A stretch of 64,000 bases of DNA, from positions 368,265 through 432,264 of the forward strand of contig VXAY01000115.1 in assembly GCA_013399855.1 (NCBI GenBank). Reading direction: 5' to 3'. Shown piece after piece: positions 25,450 through 36,690 of this stretch. The notes under the pieces were generated by a model. That model did not search any database. It was not told the DNA's origin and saw nothing but the letters and a program-made list of their open reading frames with translations. The translations under genes and the position numbers were made by a program. This DNA comes from Oxyruncus cristatus. Taxonomy: Eukaryota > Chordata > Aves > Passeriformes > Cotingidae. How positions within the stretch are numbered: position 1 is the first letter of the stretch; each line of letters opens with the position of its first letter.

Positions 25450-25671
25450 TTCCTCTCTTCCCCCCTGGGGGTGTATACCAGTGCTGGCAGTGCAGATGAA
25501 GGCTGGCTGTGGGAATGGGAGGAGAGTCTTTAGAATTTGAGAATAATAACGGGGGGGGGGNTTCCTCTCTTCCCCCCTGGGGGTGTGTACCAGTGCTGGC
25601 AGTGCAGATGCAGGCTGGCTGTGGGAATGGGGGGAGAGTCTTTAGAATTTGAGAGTAATAACGGGGGGGGG
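25450..25671. repeat. 111-bp direct duplication flanking a single N
   Basis: Copy 1 (25450-25560) and copy 2 (25562-25671) align end to end. Both start TTCCTCTCTTCCCCCCTGG and both end in a G homopolymer (10 and 9 G). I count four substitutions between them (A/G, A/C, A/G and A/G). The lone N at 25561 separates them exactly at the G-run. A true tandem duplication is possible, but the geometry also fits two haplotypes joined end to end by an assembler at a hard-to-sequence poly-G. Confidence 0.9.
25561..25561. other. Assembly ambiguity (single N)
   Basis: The only non-ACGT base noticed in the window. It follows a run of ten G and separates two near-identical 111-bp copies, so the local consensus should not be trusted. 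Confidence 0.95.
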
Positions 25672-25757
25672 TCTAAGGCAGAATTTGGGAGTTCAGTCAA
25701 GACTGCTTTATGATGTGTAAAGGAGAGTTAAAGACAATACCCAGACTTCTTACAGGA

Positions 25758-26021
25758 TATGTAGTAACAGGAGAAGGGGCAATTGTCTTAAACTGAAAAG
25801 GCAGATCTAGATTGGATATAAGGAAGTAACTTTTCCACTGTGAAGGTGATGAGACAGGTTTGACAGAGAAGCTGTGAATGCATCATCCCTGCAAGTGTCC
25901 AAGGCCAGGTTGGACAGGGCTTGGAGCAACCTGGGCTAGTGGAAGCTGCCCTGCCCATAGCAGGGGGTTGGAACAAGATGATCTTTAAGGTCCCTTCCAA
26001 CCCAAACAGTTCTGTAATTCC
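25758..26021 (+). mobile_element. CR1 LINE fragment with 3' end, sense
   Basis: This is the clearest CR1 in the window. In order it shows AACTGAAAAGGCAGATCTAG, GATTGGATATAAGGAAG, GAGAAGCTGTGAATGC, CAAGGCCAGGTTGGACAGG, GCTTGGAGCAACCTGGGC, then AGATGATCTTTAAGG and CCCTTCCAACCCAAAC. These blocks match the CR1 3' UTR with modest divergence, so it is younger than the other copies here. It is 5'-truncated with no coding capacity. Minus-strand frames of 70 and 88 codons over it are artefacts of the repeat. Confidence 0.95.
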
Positions 26022-29000
26022 AAACTCCTCTTAGGCTATTCCATCCAGCCCATGGGCTGCCTTTCTGAAATAGGATTTTCTCTATTTTAATTATGAACTC
26101 TGCCATGTGTCCAATATGAGTTACTTGAGTGAGGTCAAGACAGCAGAGATAATTAAATGCAACTACATCAGCAGTTCCTTCTGATAAGTATAAGTTATGC
26201 ATTCATCACAATTATGTGGAATTAAGGACATATGGAGTTGCAAGGTAACAATTAAATGGCAGCTGTTTTCCCTGTCATTAAATGTATTACTTTATCAGTA
26301 AGTAAAATTTGAAGCCTAAAATAGTCAGAAGCATTTCTTCACCTAATATAACTAATATAATGTTTATGTATCTTAGCAAAGTATTCTGTTGCATGTATTG
26401 TTTTCAATCTGAAAGATGTCAGAAAATGCACATGACAGCAAGTCGTGAGTAACTAGTCTTAGAGAAGTCCATGTCTTCATTTGAGTTTTAAACAAAAAGT
26501 TATTAGAGGAATAAGCAGGCTTAGTTTTCTTATACAGATTTTTTGTGTTTCAAAACTTAAAGGCTTGAGGCAGTATGATAAAGTTGCCAGTATACAGAGC
26601 ACTTTATCAATGTAAAGTTTTAAAAGTATTAATGTTTTAATACCTCTTTGGGTGTCTTCTTATGTAGCATATTTTATAGCCTTGCATCTTATTAATGCTC
26701 TCCTTATAGTAATAGCAGATGCATCTCTTTATATCTGCTGAAAATATGCTGTCATTGCAGAGCTAATACTGTTATACTTTCATATGGAAATCTGGCTCTC
26801 ATACCTCTCAATCCTTACAGGGAGTGTCCAACTACAAGTTATATGGCCTGTGAAACTGGGAAAAGGTGGCATCCTCTCAGGTTTTCTTGCTATTTGAACG
26901 TACACTGCCCTGACATGCAGATAAGTGATGTCCTGTATTATGTGTGCACTAACTTTTCTAGCAGTGGAAGAAGCAGCTAAACCCCCAAAGAAGTCACTGC
27001 ACTGCCAGAACTCTACAGAAAACCTGCATTAGCTACATTTCTGAAATCCAATCTGTTCCAGCCAAACTTAACTTGGAATCAGGGTTGCTGGGGAACAGTG
27101 TTACTGATGTAGTTAAAAATACAGCTTGTCATTTTTACTACTTTTGTTCCTTGGGTAGGAAAAGGGCTGTCATTCAGAAGGGGCTATGTTGGCAATACTC
27201 TATATAACTGTAACATTATAAAATGCATGGTTTAGAACACAGTAGGAAGATTCTTGAAAAGCAACTAAGAAGGTAATTAAGATGTGAAGTTCATATTTCT
27301 TTCAGTAAAAGCATAATCCTCTTGGCATCACCCATTTTAAAAATGACCATAGATAAAATTATGCAATATTTACTTGTTTAAGGCATATCTTAGGCAACAA
27401 AAATGGACTGACTGTATTTAATCTCCCAGGCTAAGTCGATGTAAAGGTGTTGGTCAGGAGCTTTGTTTGCAGTGGTTTTTGGTGTTGGCTTCAATTACCT
27501 TGAATTGATAAATTGAGCTTAATGGAAGCCCACTTCTGTTCTTGTGACTCATATTCAATCAGAGCTAATTCATTGTCTGACTAATTGTGTAGAAGCCATA
27601 TCAACAATTAAAATTACGGAAGTATCTTGTCAACAATGCCATTATATAATAGTGTTCAGTCCAGCTCTGGTATGCCCAGCATCACAGCAGCCCAGAATTC
27701 CTACCCGTAACCTCTGCTTAGAAATACTCAGCCTGTTACTGATATAGATGCCACTGTGCAGTGGTAGTGAAATGGTTATCAGCTGTAAAGATGATTTCCC
27801 AATGCCATTTATAAACATGGACTTAAAAACAGCCAGTTGCCGAAACCCCAGAATTGTTCTTCAGATCTCATGGTCAGTAACAGGAGAAAATGAGATCCCA
27901 GGAAGAAACGTGTAGTCAATAGCCCTGGAAAAGAGAGAACCTCCCGATAAGAAGTGGGAAAGGAAAGCTGTGTGTTTCCCCACAGAAGTCGGTATTATTT
28001 AGGAATAACTGAGGGAGGCTTTCTGATGGGTGGCTTTCCTGCCAGAGTATGTCTGTCTGTAATTCTCATCTGATTTGATTGATTTCTAATCAACTCTATC
28101 TCAGTAGATTATCTTCTGTTCCCCCTTATCTATGTTATAACTTGGATCAGCACAGGCCAAAAATAGCTCATCTTAAGAACTGTTATATATAGAATGTTGT
28201 ACTTGGTCCCTGTAACTTGCAGAATCTATTTTTTTACAGCATTGCTTATAAATACACGTCCAGTTACTGTGCCAATACTAAATCATAGGGCTTTTTTCCC
28301 CCTGTTGTATTTGTCCCAGTCACATGATTATCAAAGGAGTTTCCTGAAGCATGGCATGCCAGTACCGCCCTTTGCTGGTAGTAAACGTGTGTCATGCTCT
28401 GAATAATAAGAATTAAATAGGAGCTGAACTCTGAGAAGCTGCTGCATCCTAAGACTCCCCAGTACGGGTCTATGACTGTCTGATCGTTTGAGGGATGCTT
28501 GTAATTCAGGCACTAAAAATAGACTGGAGTTCTGGGTTCTGCTCCTCAGATGATGTAACACCTTAGCAACAGGAGGTTCTGGTGGAACAAGGTGAGCTAT
28601 TTCTTTATTCCACCCTTCCAGTAAAACCTCCCCCAAAAGAAGTAGAGGAAAGACATCTCTTATCAAAATACACGGCAAGCTTGGAGGCAGAGGGTGAGGC
28701 TGGAGAAACAGGTGTTTACTAAGCTTGGAGTAGATTCTTGCATATCCTGCTGGGTGTCCATGGGGTGGGTCTTATTGCTTCCTTTGGGAATACATGCTCC
28801 TTGGAAGCCTGAATTTCTCCATAAATGACAGCTGGCAAGTTGTCATGGGACTTGGTATGTGAAGAGCTTGAGCACTCCTTGTGTTTTTCCCACCTTGGGA
28901 AAAACCTCTCTTCCTGCTGACCTGTTTGTTAGCTCACAAAAGATGGTATCTCTCTCTACTGCTGCCCTACTTTTGAAACCAAAATATTTGCATCAAAAGC

Positions 29001-29535
29001 ATTGTTTGCAATTGTTGAAAGCTCATTTCAACAAAAATATTTTCTGAAGACTACAGTCTGTACTGTACAGAGTACAGAATTAATGACCTTAGGAAATATC
29101 ATAAAATCCACTAATGACAGAAGCAGCCTCAACACTATTGTATTTTCTTTCTACTGTCTTTCTTTGTTCTTACCCACTGTCCTAAACCATGAGTATAATT
29201 GGTTTCTGTAGACCTTTTGGAAATACATATCATGTGAGATGTTGTACTGTACTTTACACTTGTATAGACATTCAAAGCGATGGAAATCTATTATTGCCAA
29301 TATATATTTTGAAAGCAGAAAAGGAATGTTTTAATGGAAGATATTAGCCTCCAGAGGGGGAAAAAGGTATGATTTCTGATTTTTTTTTTAAGCATTTGAT
29401 TAATTGTAATTACTGCAGTTTTAGGGTCTTCCCACTTTAATTCAGCTGGGGGGGGGAAGGGCAAAAAGGATCTGACTCTGATTTTAAAACTTCAAAGCAA
29501 AGAGAGGAAAAACAGTTAAGTGCATTCCCTTTTGA
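26022..29535. other. AT-rich non-coding DNA, no gene seen
   Basis: No repeat family recognised. The 26.3-26.8 kb part is very AT-rich. A minus-strand frame of 115 codons (28331-28678) and several shorter ones lack splice and domain support. A 9-base G-run occurs near 29450. Confidence 0.5.
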
Positions 29536-29557
29536 TGAAATCCACCTCTGGATTTCA
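29536..29557. repeat. Short inverted repeat, TGAAATCC core
   Basis: TGAAATCC (29536-29543) and GGATTTCA (29550-29557) are perfect 8-bp inverted arms around a 6-base loop. The same core recurs in the longer palindrome at 29903-29932. Confidence 0.8.
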
Positions 29558-29902
29558 GGAGTCAGGAGCTTCAGCAAAGCAAATGTGCTCTATGGAGTTA
29601 ATATTTCAGTTTAGCTTTTAGAACTTGGATGTGATGAGTTTGCTTTGCCTGGTAGGGTTAATTCCTCTGTGCAGAAGGTCAAGATTTAAAATGAGTGCTA
29701 GGTGCAAGTAGCCTAGAACAAAGTGCTTTGGTTCTGCACTGCGTTTTGTCTGACAACAAAGCAACACATTCATCGTGTAGGATGCATTTCTCTCTCAGTT
29801 CTGGAAAAGCTCCTTGTTTATTCATGAAGGAAGATCAGTAAGGCCTGGTTAATCCAAGCAATTTCTTATTTCTAATTTCTTTCCCAAAAGGGATTATTCT
29901 TG

Positions 29903-29932
29903 CTTTATGAAATCCTTGAGGATTTCATAAAG
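29903..29932. repeat. Perfect 13-bp inverted repeat, 4-base loop
   Basis: CTTTATGAAATCC (29903-29915) pairs perfectly with GGATTTCATAAAG (29920-29932) around TTGA. It contains the same TGAAATCC/GGATTTCA core as the inverted repeat 360 bp upstream. It could be a dimeric protein-binding site, a fragment of a small palindromic element, or chance. Confidence 0.85.
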
Positions 29933-30459
29933 GCAGGAATTGTTTGTGCTTGCAGAAGGGAAAGCAAATGGGAGATGTGAAGTGGGTATATGTTCAGAGG
30001 AATTTTAATCATCAGACCAGGTAGTATTTTTCAATTGTGTTTTCTTGTTCTTCATGATCACTGACACCAAGATCACTTGCATTTTAATTTCCTTAAATGA
30101 TAATGGGTGAAGAGACAAAAATTATACAATGGGGCCAATTCATCCACTGTTTTCAACTGGGAGAGCTGGATCTTAAACCTCTGCTCTAGAAACATGATCC
30201 TGAGGTTGCACAGACATTCGCTGCATCCTTTTAATGACCGAGGCACATCGATTCCTTCAAGGAGAAAGGAATAAGGGTATGTAGGAGATGCCACAACCTC
30301 CCAGCTGCTTGGCATGCTGTGATTCCATGATGGATGCACACACTGCCTTTTGATTTGTGCCCAATGTAATTTATGTACCAACGACTTGTCCTTTTTTTTT
30401 CCTTAACAAATTGCTTCTTACCTTGTGCATTGCCCTTGAAAAATTAAAAAGCCTATTAG
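29933..30459. other. Non-coding DNA, no gene seen
   Basis: A minus-strand frame of 102 codons (30073-30381) is open but lacks other support. No repeat recognised. Confidence 0.45.
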
Positions 30460-30850
30460 ATAGCTTAAATAATTAAATTAGAGGAAACCAAAGGGCTAGG
30501 ACTCCCTCGCATGCTACTGAAATGAAGATAAAGCACCGAACTAAAGCAAATTTCGGCTCCCCAGCATTTCATCCTGACATGATTCTAGTGCACAGTGATA
30601 AAATTTTCCGTTCTCAATTATTAAAATCCACTTAAGCAGCAGTTCACAAGCACTGCAGAACACTATCTACTTCTAATAGTTTGTTTCGAAGAGGACGTTA
30701 TAAGTCTTCAAGGTTAAAGGAAATATAGCCAATAAATGCTGATTTATTTGATTTTCTTGTTTTAAGGCAGCACTGAAGCAGCTTGCTTATTGTCAGTGCA
30801 GCTGCCTCGGTTTTGATTTGGAGTTATTGTTCAGTGTAGCTGAGTGAACT
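30460..30850. promoter_or_regulatory. Possible conserved non-coding element
   Basis: About 390 bp of complex sequence without repeats or coding frames. It combines ATTA/TAAT homeodomain-type cores (TAAATAATTAAATTA at 30466-30480) with several retained CpGs in an AT-rich setting. This is the usual look of vertebrate enhancers, but the call rests on texture alone, since no alignment could be made. Confidence 0.25.
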
Positions 30851-33800
30851 GAGACACTGACAGTGTGGGAGTGTGCCTCAGACAGAGATATCAAGTGAGC
30901 TATTTGAGCTGGTTATCAATTGTTAATTGTCTACTGATCCTTAAACTAGATAGCTAAACTGAAAAGACCACTATCAGCAGCAGATGCAAATTATATGGAT
31001 CCTGTAGGTGTGCAGGCCCTACAACATAAGCAGGGTGCTAAATTTTTCATTGCCTGTCTGAGCTTTCCTATCTAGGCAGGCCTAGCATGGGCCTCCAAGC
31101 CCACTCTTGCTCTGACTTCTCCTGTAAGGAGAAGGGAACACGTGAACTGAAGCTGCTTTAAAAGCTACATTTTCCAAGGAATAGCAATTGCAAACCCAAA
31201 AGCTGAAAATACTTTGGCTTTGGAGGTTCTGTACTGTAATTTAGTGTCAAATGCAAAGCATGAGACATCCTCAGGCTGGCCAGCCATTTGGGATATCCTC
31301 CAGCCCCCAAATCAGCCCTGCTTGCCTTATTTTCTTAGGGGGTAGTTACAGTTTTTGCTTCAGTTGCTGCTGAGAGAAATGGCTGAAAATCTTCCAGGAG
31401 ACTTGAAGCTCAGCCTTAACATTATTTCTGAGTTACTGCTGCCTGTAGTGATGTGGAGTAGGGACAGGGAGTAGGCACCTGGACACCTGTATTGGATGGG
31501 GATTAAAGGTATAGAACCAAGTGTATCTGGATAGGGCTTCTCAGCAATTCTGTGGCTGTCCCTGCAGTGTGTGTGAAGGCGAAAATACTTAGTTCCTGAC
31601 CCTTTTTAAGAGAGCTGAGGCCAACTTCAAATTAATCATCTCCTCACAGGTTTTCATAGCAAATCTGCCCAAGTAATAGTGATCATTGTGGGAAACCCAC
31701 TGAACTGAGGAGCTGGAGGTCTTATAGCTGTTTTGCCTACACTGGGAGTTCTAGGTGCTGTTTCAGCTATGTTACTATTCGTTCTTGAGGACAACACAAT
31801 GCAGCTACTTTTCATGGAGGTTACCAGTCATGTTGTGGTCAAGGTGGTTGCTGTGTGAAGGAGTTATTTGTATTCAGCATGATACAGATACTGTATTTAA
31901 TGATCAGACTGCTCAGAATGTCATCTGTTTGCTTTCAGTGCTGTGGGATAATGTGCTTGTGTTGGGAGTTTGTAGTGCCAAGTGGGAGCAGTCCTTGATT
32001 TATGGCTGGGTGTGCTTTCTGCAGCTGTGGTGTGTGCCAGAGGAGAGAAGCCCTGCTGGAAACAAGTTACATGAGTTTTGTTTTTTCTTTTTTTTCCTTG
32101 TGGCAAGTTATATTATTACCCCAAAATGAGCCTGAGTTTTTTGTTGAATAAATGTAAGTATTTGGCCATCTGAACATCTGTTTTTTTGGATAGAACTGCT
32201 ATAGTTTGGGAGAAGAATGGGAGTAAAGAGAACAGACTTAAGTGATGCATCAGGCCACAGGCTGTCAAGTCACTGTGTTGTACTGGGGTCAACTTCAGTA
32301 GTTAGTCTTGGACACCAATGGCTGGACCACTTCCCCCCCTTGAACGTAATTCTCTTGGTGCAAGGGCTGGTGGCTGTTCTTAAGGACATCATTCGTAAAG
32401 GCATCAAATCATATGTCCTATTGATTTTTTTTTTTCCTTTTCCATTCTCACAAAGGTTCCCTTAATCACAGTCAATAAATTCAACATTGGCACCTCACAT
32501 GTCCCACAGGAGCCTGCCCTGTGTGAGCCACTAGTTTGGTATTGACACTGCTCTTTGCATTACACAATCTGAGGACAGAACGTTAAATCTGTGGTGCTTC
32601 TGGGAGCAGCAGTGCTTTTTGTCAGGTCACAGCACAGGCTGCTCTTTCTTGCAATGTAGGGACCTGAAAATCTGCCTTTCCTCACAGTACATTAAAAATC
32701 TATACAAATGAATAAAGAAGTACCGTTCCCTGAATAACAACTTGATGAGCAAAGTAGCAATTGTACTGAAATTGGGTTTCTTTTTGTTGGTTTGAATCTC
32801 TTTGGTGTGTATTTTTGTGTTGATAACATTTGCAGTGTTCAGTACTATTCTCTATCTCACATAGTGACATAAATTCTATTATCTGCTTTTCTATTTCATA
32901 GTTCTGTGTTTAACTTAAATCCAGACCAGTCTTTTGCAACGTGTGATGTTTTTCAGTGCCTGAGACTGCAAATGCCAGCTTCATCTGTCTTCCGTGTTGC
33001 CTTTCCTATTCTTGCATAATGGAACTGCCATGATTTCCCCTCCTTCCTTATTCTTTGATACAGTATATCTGCAAGTTCCTCTTTGGAGACAAACCCCCAA
33101 AAGAAAATCAGTCACTTGATTTCCATGCATGTACTCAGAGATCAGACCTTTAGCTAGTAAGGGGTAGTTGTATTTCTGTTTCAGCTTGTGTGTCTTGCAG
33201 AATCAATTGTGTTGTAGCATGGCTGAAGACATTCTTGAATCCTTTGAGTATAAACCAAAACTCAGCTGAGTTTTCACATCCTTGTTTTGTTGTCATTGTT
33301 CATCTAGTGGTGCTGGTGAGAAATCTCAACAAGGCCCCAAGCAGTAACTTTGTCCTGTTCCTGGTTAGATGCTATTTCATGCACCCACTGAACACTCCCC
33401 TTGTTGGGTACCCAGTAGTGTCCTGATTTTGTATTACAACACAGTGTGCCTTGTCTGTTTGGTGCTTGACATCCTGAAACAACATTTTTCATTGCCTGTT
33501 TCTGATAGTACATCTGTTGCTGGTTTATCACTATAATACCTATATTTAGCCAGTGCATGCCTTGGCAGGTCTTATCTTTTTCAGTGATGACAGCTTTTGC
33601 TGCTTTACAGAATATGTAAAATCATGTATGCTCTCCTTCCCTGACTCGTCACCATTTGTAGCTTCAGTTAGAAGTGGGACCTGGAATATATAACTTATTT
33701 ATCTGTACTGCAAGGGAGATGGACTGGGTATAGTATGCACTATTTTATTGGACTTTGTTGAAAAGTAGCAGTTAATGTCTAAGGTGTCCTTCTCTAAGTG

Positions 33801-36504
33801 TCAACTTTCCAGCGTCTATTCTATGCAGTCTTTACTGTCTTTTCTTTCATGTTTGTTCTTGATCTGTTAATTAGAATATTTCTTGCCTCACTATAATAGG
33901 CAAATATTTCTCACGAATTCAGATTTTAAAGGAAGCAGAAATCTTTCACAAGCCTCACACTGAAGTCTCTGTCACTTGCAGTAGTTTGCTAAGAGCCCCT
34001 TAAAATGTGGCTGTAGCTTGTTCTTATCAACAAGATGCAAAACTGTTTCTTTTGAAGAGGGGTAAGTGACAATCTGCTAATTGCCTTCCCTTCTCTTTTG
34101 ATCTTTGTGACCAATTTTTCTTAACATTGCAGGACTTGTCTGAATGCAGAAATGAAAGGAGGTGTCTCATAATCAGTCTTAATGCTCTGCATAATTCTTT
34201 TCCCCCAAAGAAGCCAGTTCATAGCTCAGCTGAGCAGATGTGTTTAAAAACACAATCTGGGTCTAAAGCAGCTGCAAGTCAGCTTTTAGTCTGCCTTCAA
34301 AGGCAAAACTTGGGCAGTTAAAGGCGACTCCAGCATGTGCATTTGGGTGGGTATGGGAGTGTTGTAGCTTTTTTGCTGGCGTATCCTGTTCTGGTTGTAC
34401 CTCTGGATGTGGACCATCGGTGGGTTCCACTAAGGTGCTGTGACCCCCTTGCTGTGGCAGTACAGCAAAGTCACAAAGCTGCTGAGATGCACTTCCTACC
34501 ATTCACCTGATCTGAGGAGACACTGAATCAACACAATCAAGACCTCAGGGCTACCTCACTGCAAAAAGCTGCACCCTCCAGAATGATCCCTTTGTCCTTC
34601 AGTGTTCATTCAAGTGCTTGTGGAAAACAATACCCTGAGCATTAAAATAGCACAAAGCATCCAGGGCCTCCAGAGAAGGGAAAAACCACATATTTAACTT
34701 AAAATGATACAGCTTTGTTTTCTTATCCTTTTGTCTTTCCTTTCAAACTTACAGTTCTTTTTACTGCTGAGGCTATTTCTTCTCTGGCTGCACTGTTGTT
34801 TAAGTGCTTATGCTCTGCTTTGTGTGTGCTGTATTACACTTCAAGCTGTGTATGTGCAAGTGCCTTCCTTACAGGAACTGCAGCAACAGTCCAGTTCAGA
34901 TGTCACTCATGGCTGCAAATAAGCATACCAGCTTACATCTGGAACCTGATCCTGTTAAATCCCTGTCTGCTCCAAGCCCATCCATTGAATTTCAACTACA
35001 GCTGTTTTCCAGATAAGTTGGATTGAAAGCTTTTTCATTCATAACCTGCTGCAAAGCCCAAATGATAAGTCAAATATAGGAAGAAAAAGGCAAAAGCTAA
35101 GGAAGTCTTTAATGAATGCACTCATAGGTAAAAGGTAATTCTGGGGTTCAAGTTCTGCAATCCAGTGAGAGGTAACCCTGCTGCCTGGTGTGTCTTTAAA
35201 AACAGGGAATGTGAGTCTGACAGCTAAGCGTTCATTTTTTGCAATTCCTGAGTGATGGGCAATCAATGTTCTATAGGCAGTGGAGTGGAGTTGGGTGCAA
35301 CTTCTTTTGTAAATAATGGTCATCTGTTTTTAATAGGCTGTAGGAAGCAAGTAAGGAGACTTTCTGCAAGTGGGTATTGCTGAGTGAGAAGTAGCAATGG
35401 CATTCTGTTTTGGGTAATCTGCGTTACGTGTATGAAATCAATGCTGTGTGTCAGAAACACTTCAGCATTGACACTTTACAGTTGATTGTTGCAAATAGGA
35501 TTTACCAGTGTGACATGGGTTATGGATAAGGCAAGGAGATGGCAAGTATGCCATGGGGAATGCTCTGCTGTGCACCAGATGTGTACTTGATCCTCCTCTG
35601 CTCCCTCACACCAACCATTATTGCTAGTGAAGTGTTAGTAACAGTGCAACTCCTCTCCAAAGAGTTGTCTCCTTAGAGCTCCTTTCTTGGCTGTCCTTTA
35701 ATGTGCTAAAAATGGTGGAATGCACAGGATACTGTCATTAAAACAGACTTACATATTGATAGTATTTACTGAAATATTTTCCATTCTGTGGAGCAGCCAG
35801 TATATATCTAGTGCAGTTACTGCTTTCCCTCTGGTGTGAGCGCTTGGTGCAGGTTCAGTGAACACTGTGGCACCTGGGTAGCTTTTTCTTTCCTTGTGAC
35901 AGCATATATTTCTTCCTGCTACTCTTTTCCTGGTGGGATTTGGTCTGTAAATCAGGCAGGAGCCAGTGAAATGAATGCAAGAAGAATTTATTTGCTTTAG
36001 GCATCAGTCACAAGTTAAGTTACCCAAGTGCATATTGCTTTTGTACATGCTTTTTTCTTGTGTGTAGATATGAGGCAGAAAACTGAACTAAAATTACTAC
36101 TTAACACATGTATTGTATGATGTTGCTAATGGGTTCCAAGTTGTGATGGCTGCCTTGACAGAAGTCCTGTTTCGCTATCGTAAATTGATCCAATGGAACA
36201 AATAACATGCTGGTAGTTATTGTTGCTGTTCTGCTCTTTCTTATGGTAACACATCTTTTAAATTTCCCAACCAGTAATTACATTTTCCTCAAATATTGGG
36301 CAGAGATCCAAATTAGGCTGTATCTGAGTTGAAATACTATGTAATATGGATTCACTTGTTTAATTCTTGCAGAGCCATGAGATTACATTGAAGTAATGTT
36401 TTCTTATGTGGATCTTCGGTTGGGGTTTTTAATTGTTTTGGGTTGTTTCTCTGCAGTGGGACACAATAAGAGATTGGCTGTAGTCACTAGGCTATCAAAC
36501 TCCC
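30851..36504. other. AT-rich non-coding DNA, no gene seen
   Basis: Frames of up to 124 codons occur (31755-32129, plus) without splice or domain evidence. An 8-bp inverted repeat with a 3-base loop lies at 31116-31134 (CTTCTCCT / AGGAGAAG), and an octamer ATGCAAAT at 30984-30991. No repeat family recognised. Confidence 0.5.
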
Positions 36505-36587
36505 ATGATTCCTTGTCTTGCATTTTGTCTAGGTTACTTTCAAAAAAAACTTGGCCCAGGTCAAGGTACACAGCTGTTTCTTGCCAG

Positions 36588-36690
36588 CTGTGAATGCAGA
36601 CAGAAAATCACCATGCTTCAAGCTGCAGTAGATACAGTGCTGTCGTATTATAGAGCTTTTGATACCTATAACTATGAAAATGAAGATTAA
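36588..36690 (+). CDS. Candidate 3'-terminal coding exon, product unknown
   Basis: A good acceptor, CAGCTGTTTCTTGCCAG, ends at 36587. From there the frame runs for 34 codons to a TAA at 36688-36690. The peptide includes ITMLQAAVDTVLSYYRAFD and an acidic Tyr/Asn-rich C terminus, YNYENED. The codons look protein-like: mixed charge, a helix-compatible middle, and few Cys, Trp or Ser. A second acceptor (AG at 36598-36599) would start four codons later. The same frame is open upstream to an ATG at 36505, but that part looks random. No clear AATAAA was noticed in the following 1.5 kb, which weakens the reading as a last exon. I cannot name a family. Confidence 0.25.

Noticed and set aside
31755..32129. 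124-codon plus-strand frame
   Set aside because: Composition and a T-run-encoded Phe stretch point to chance.
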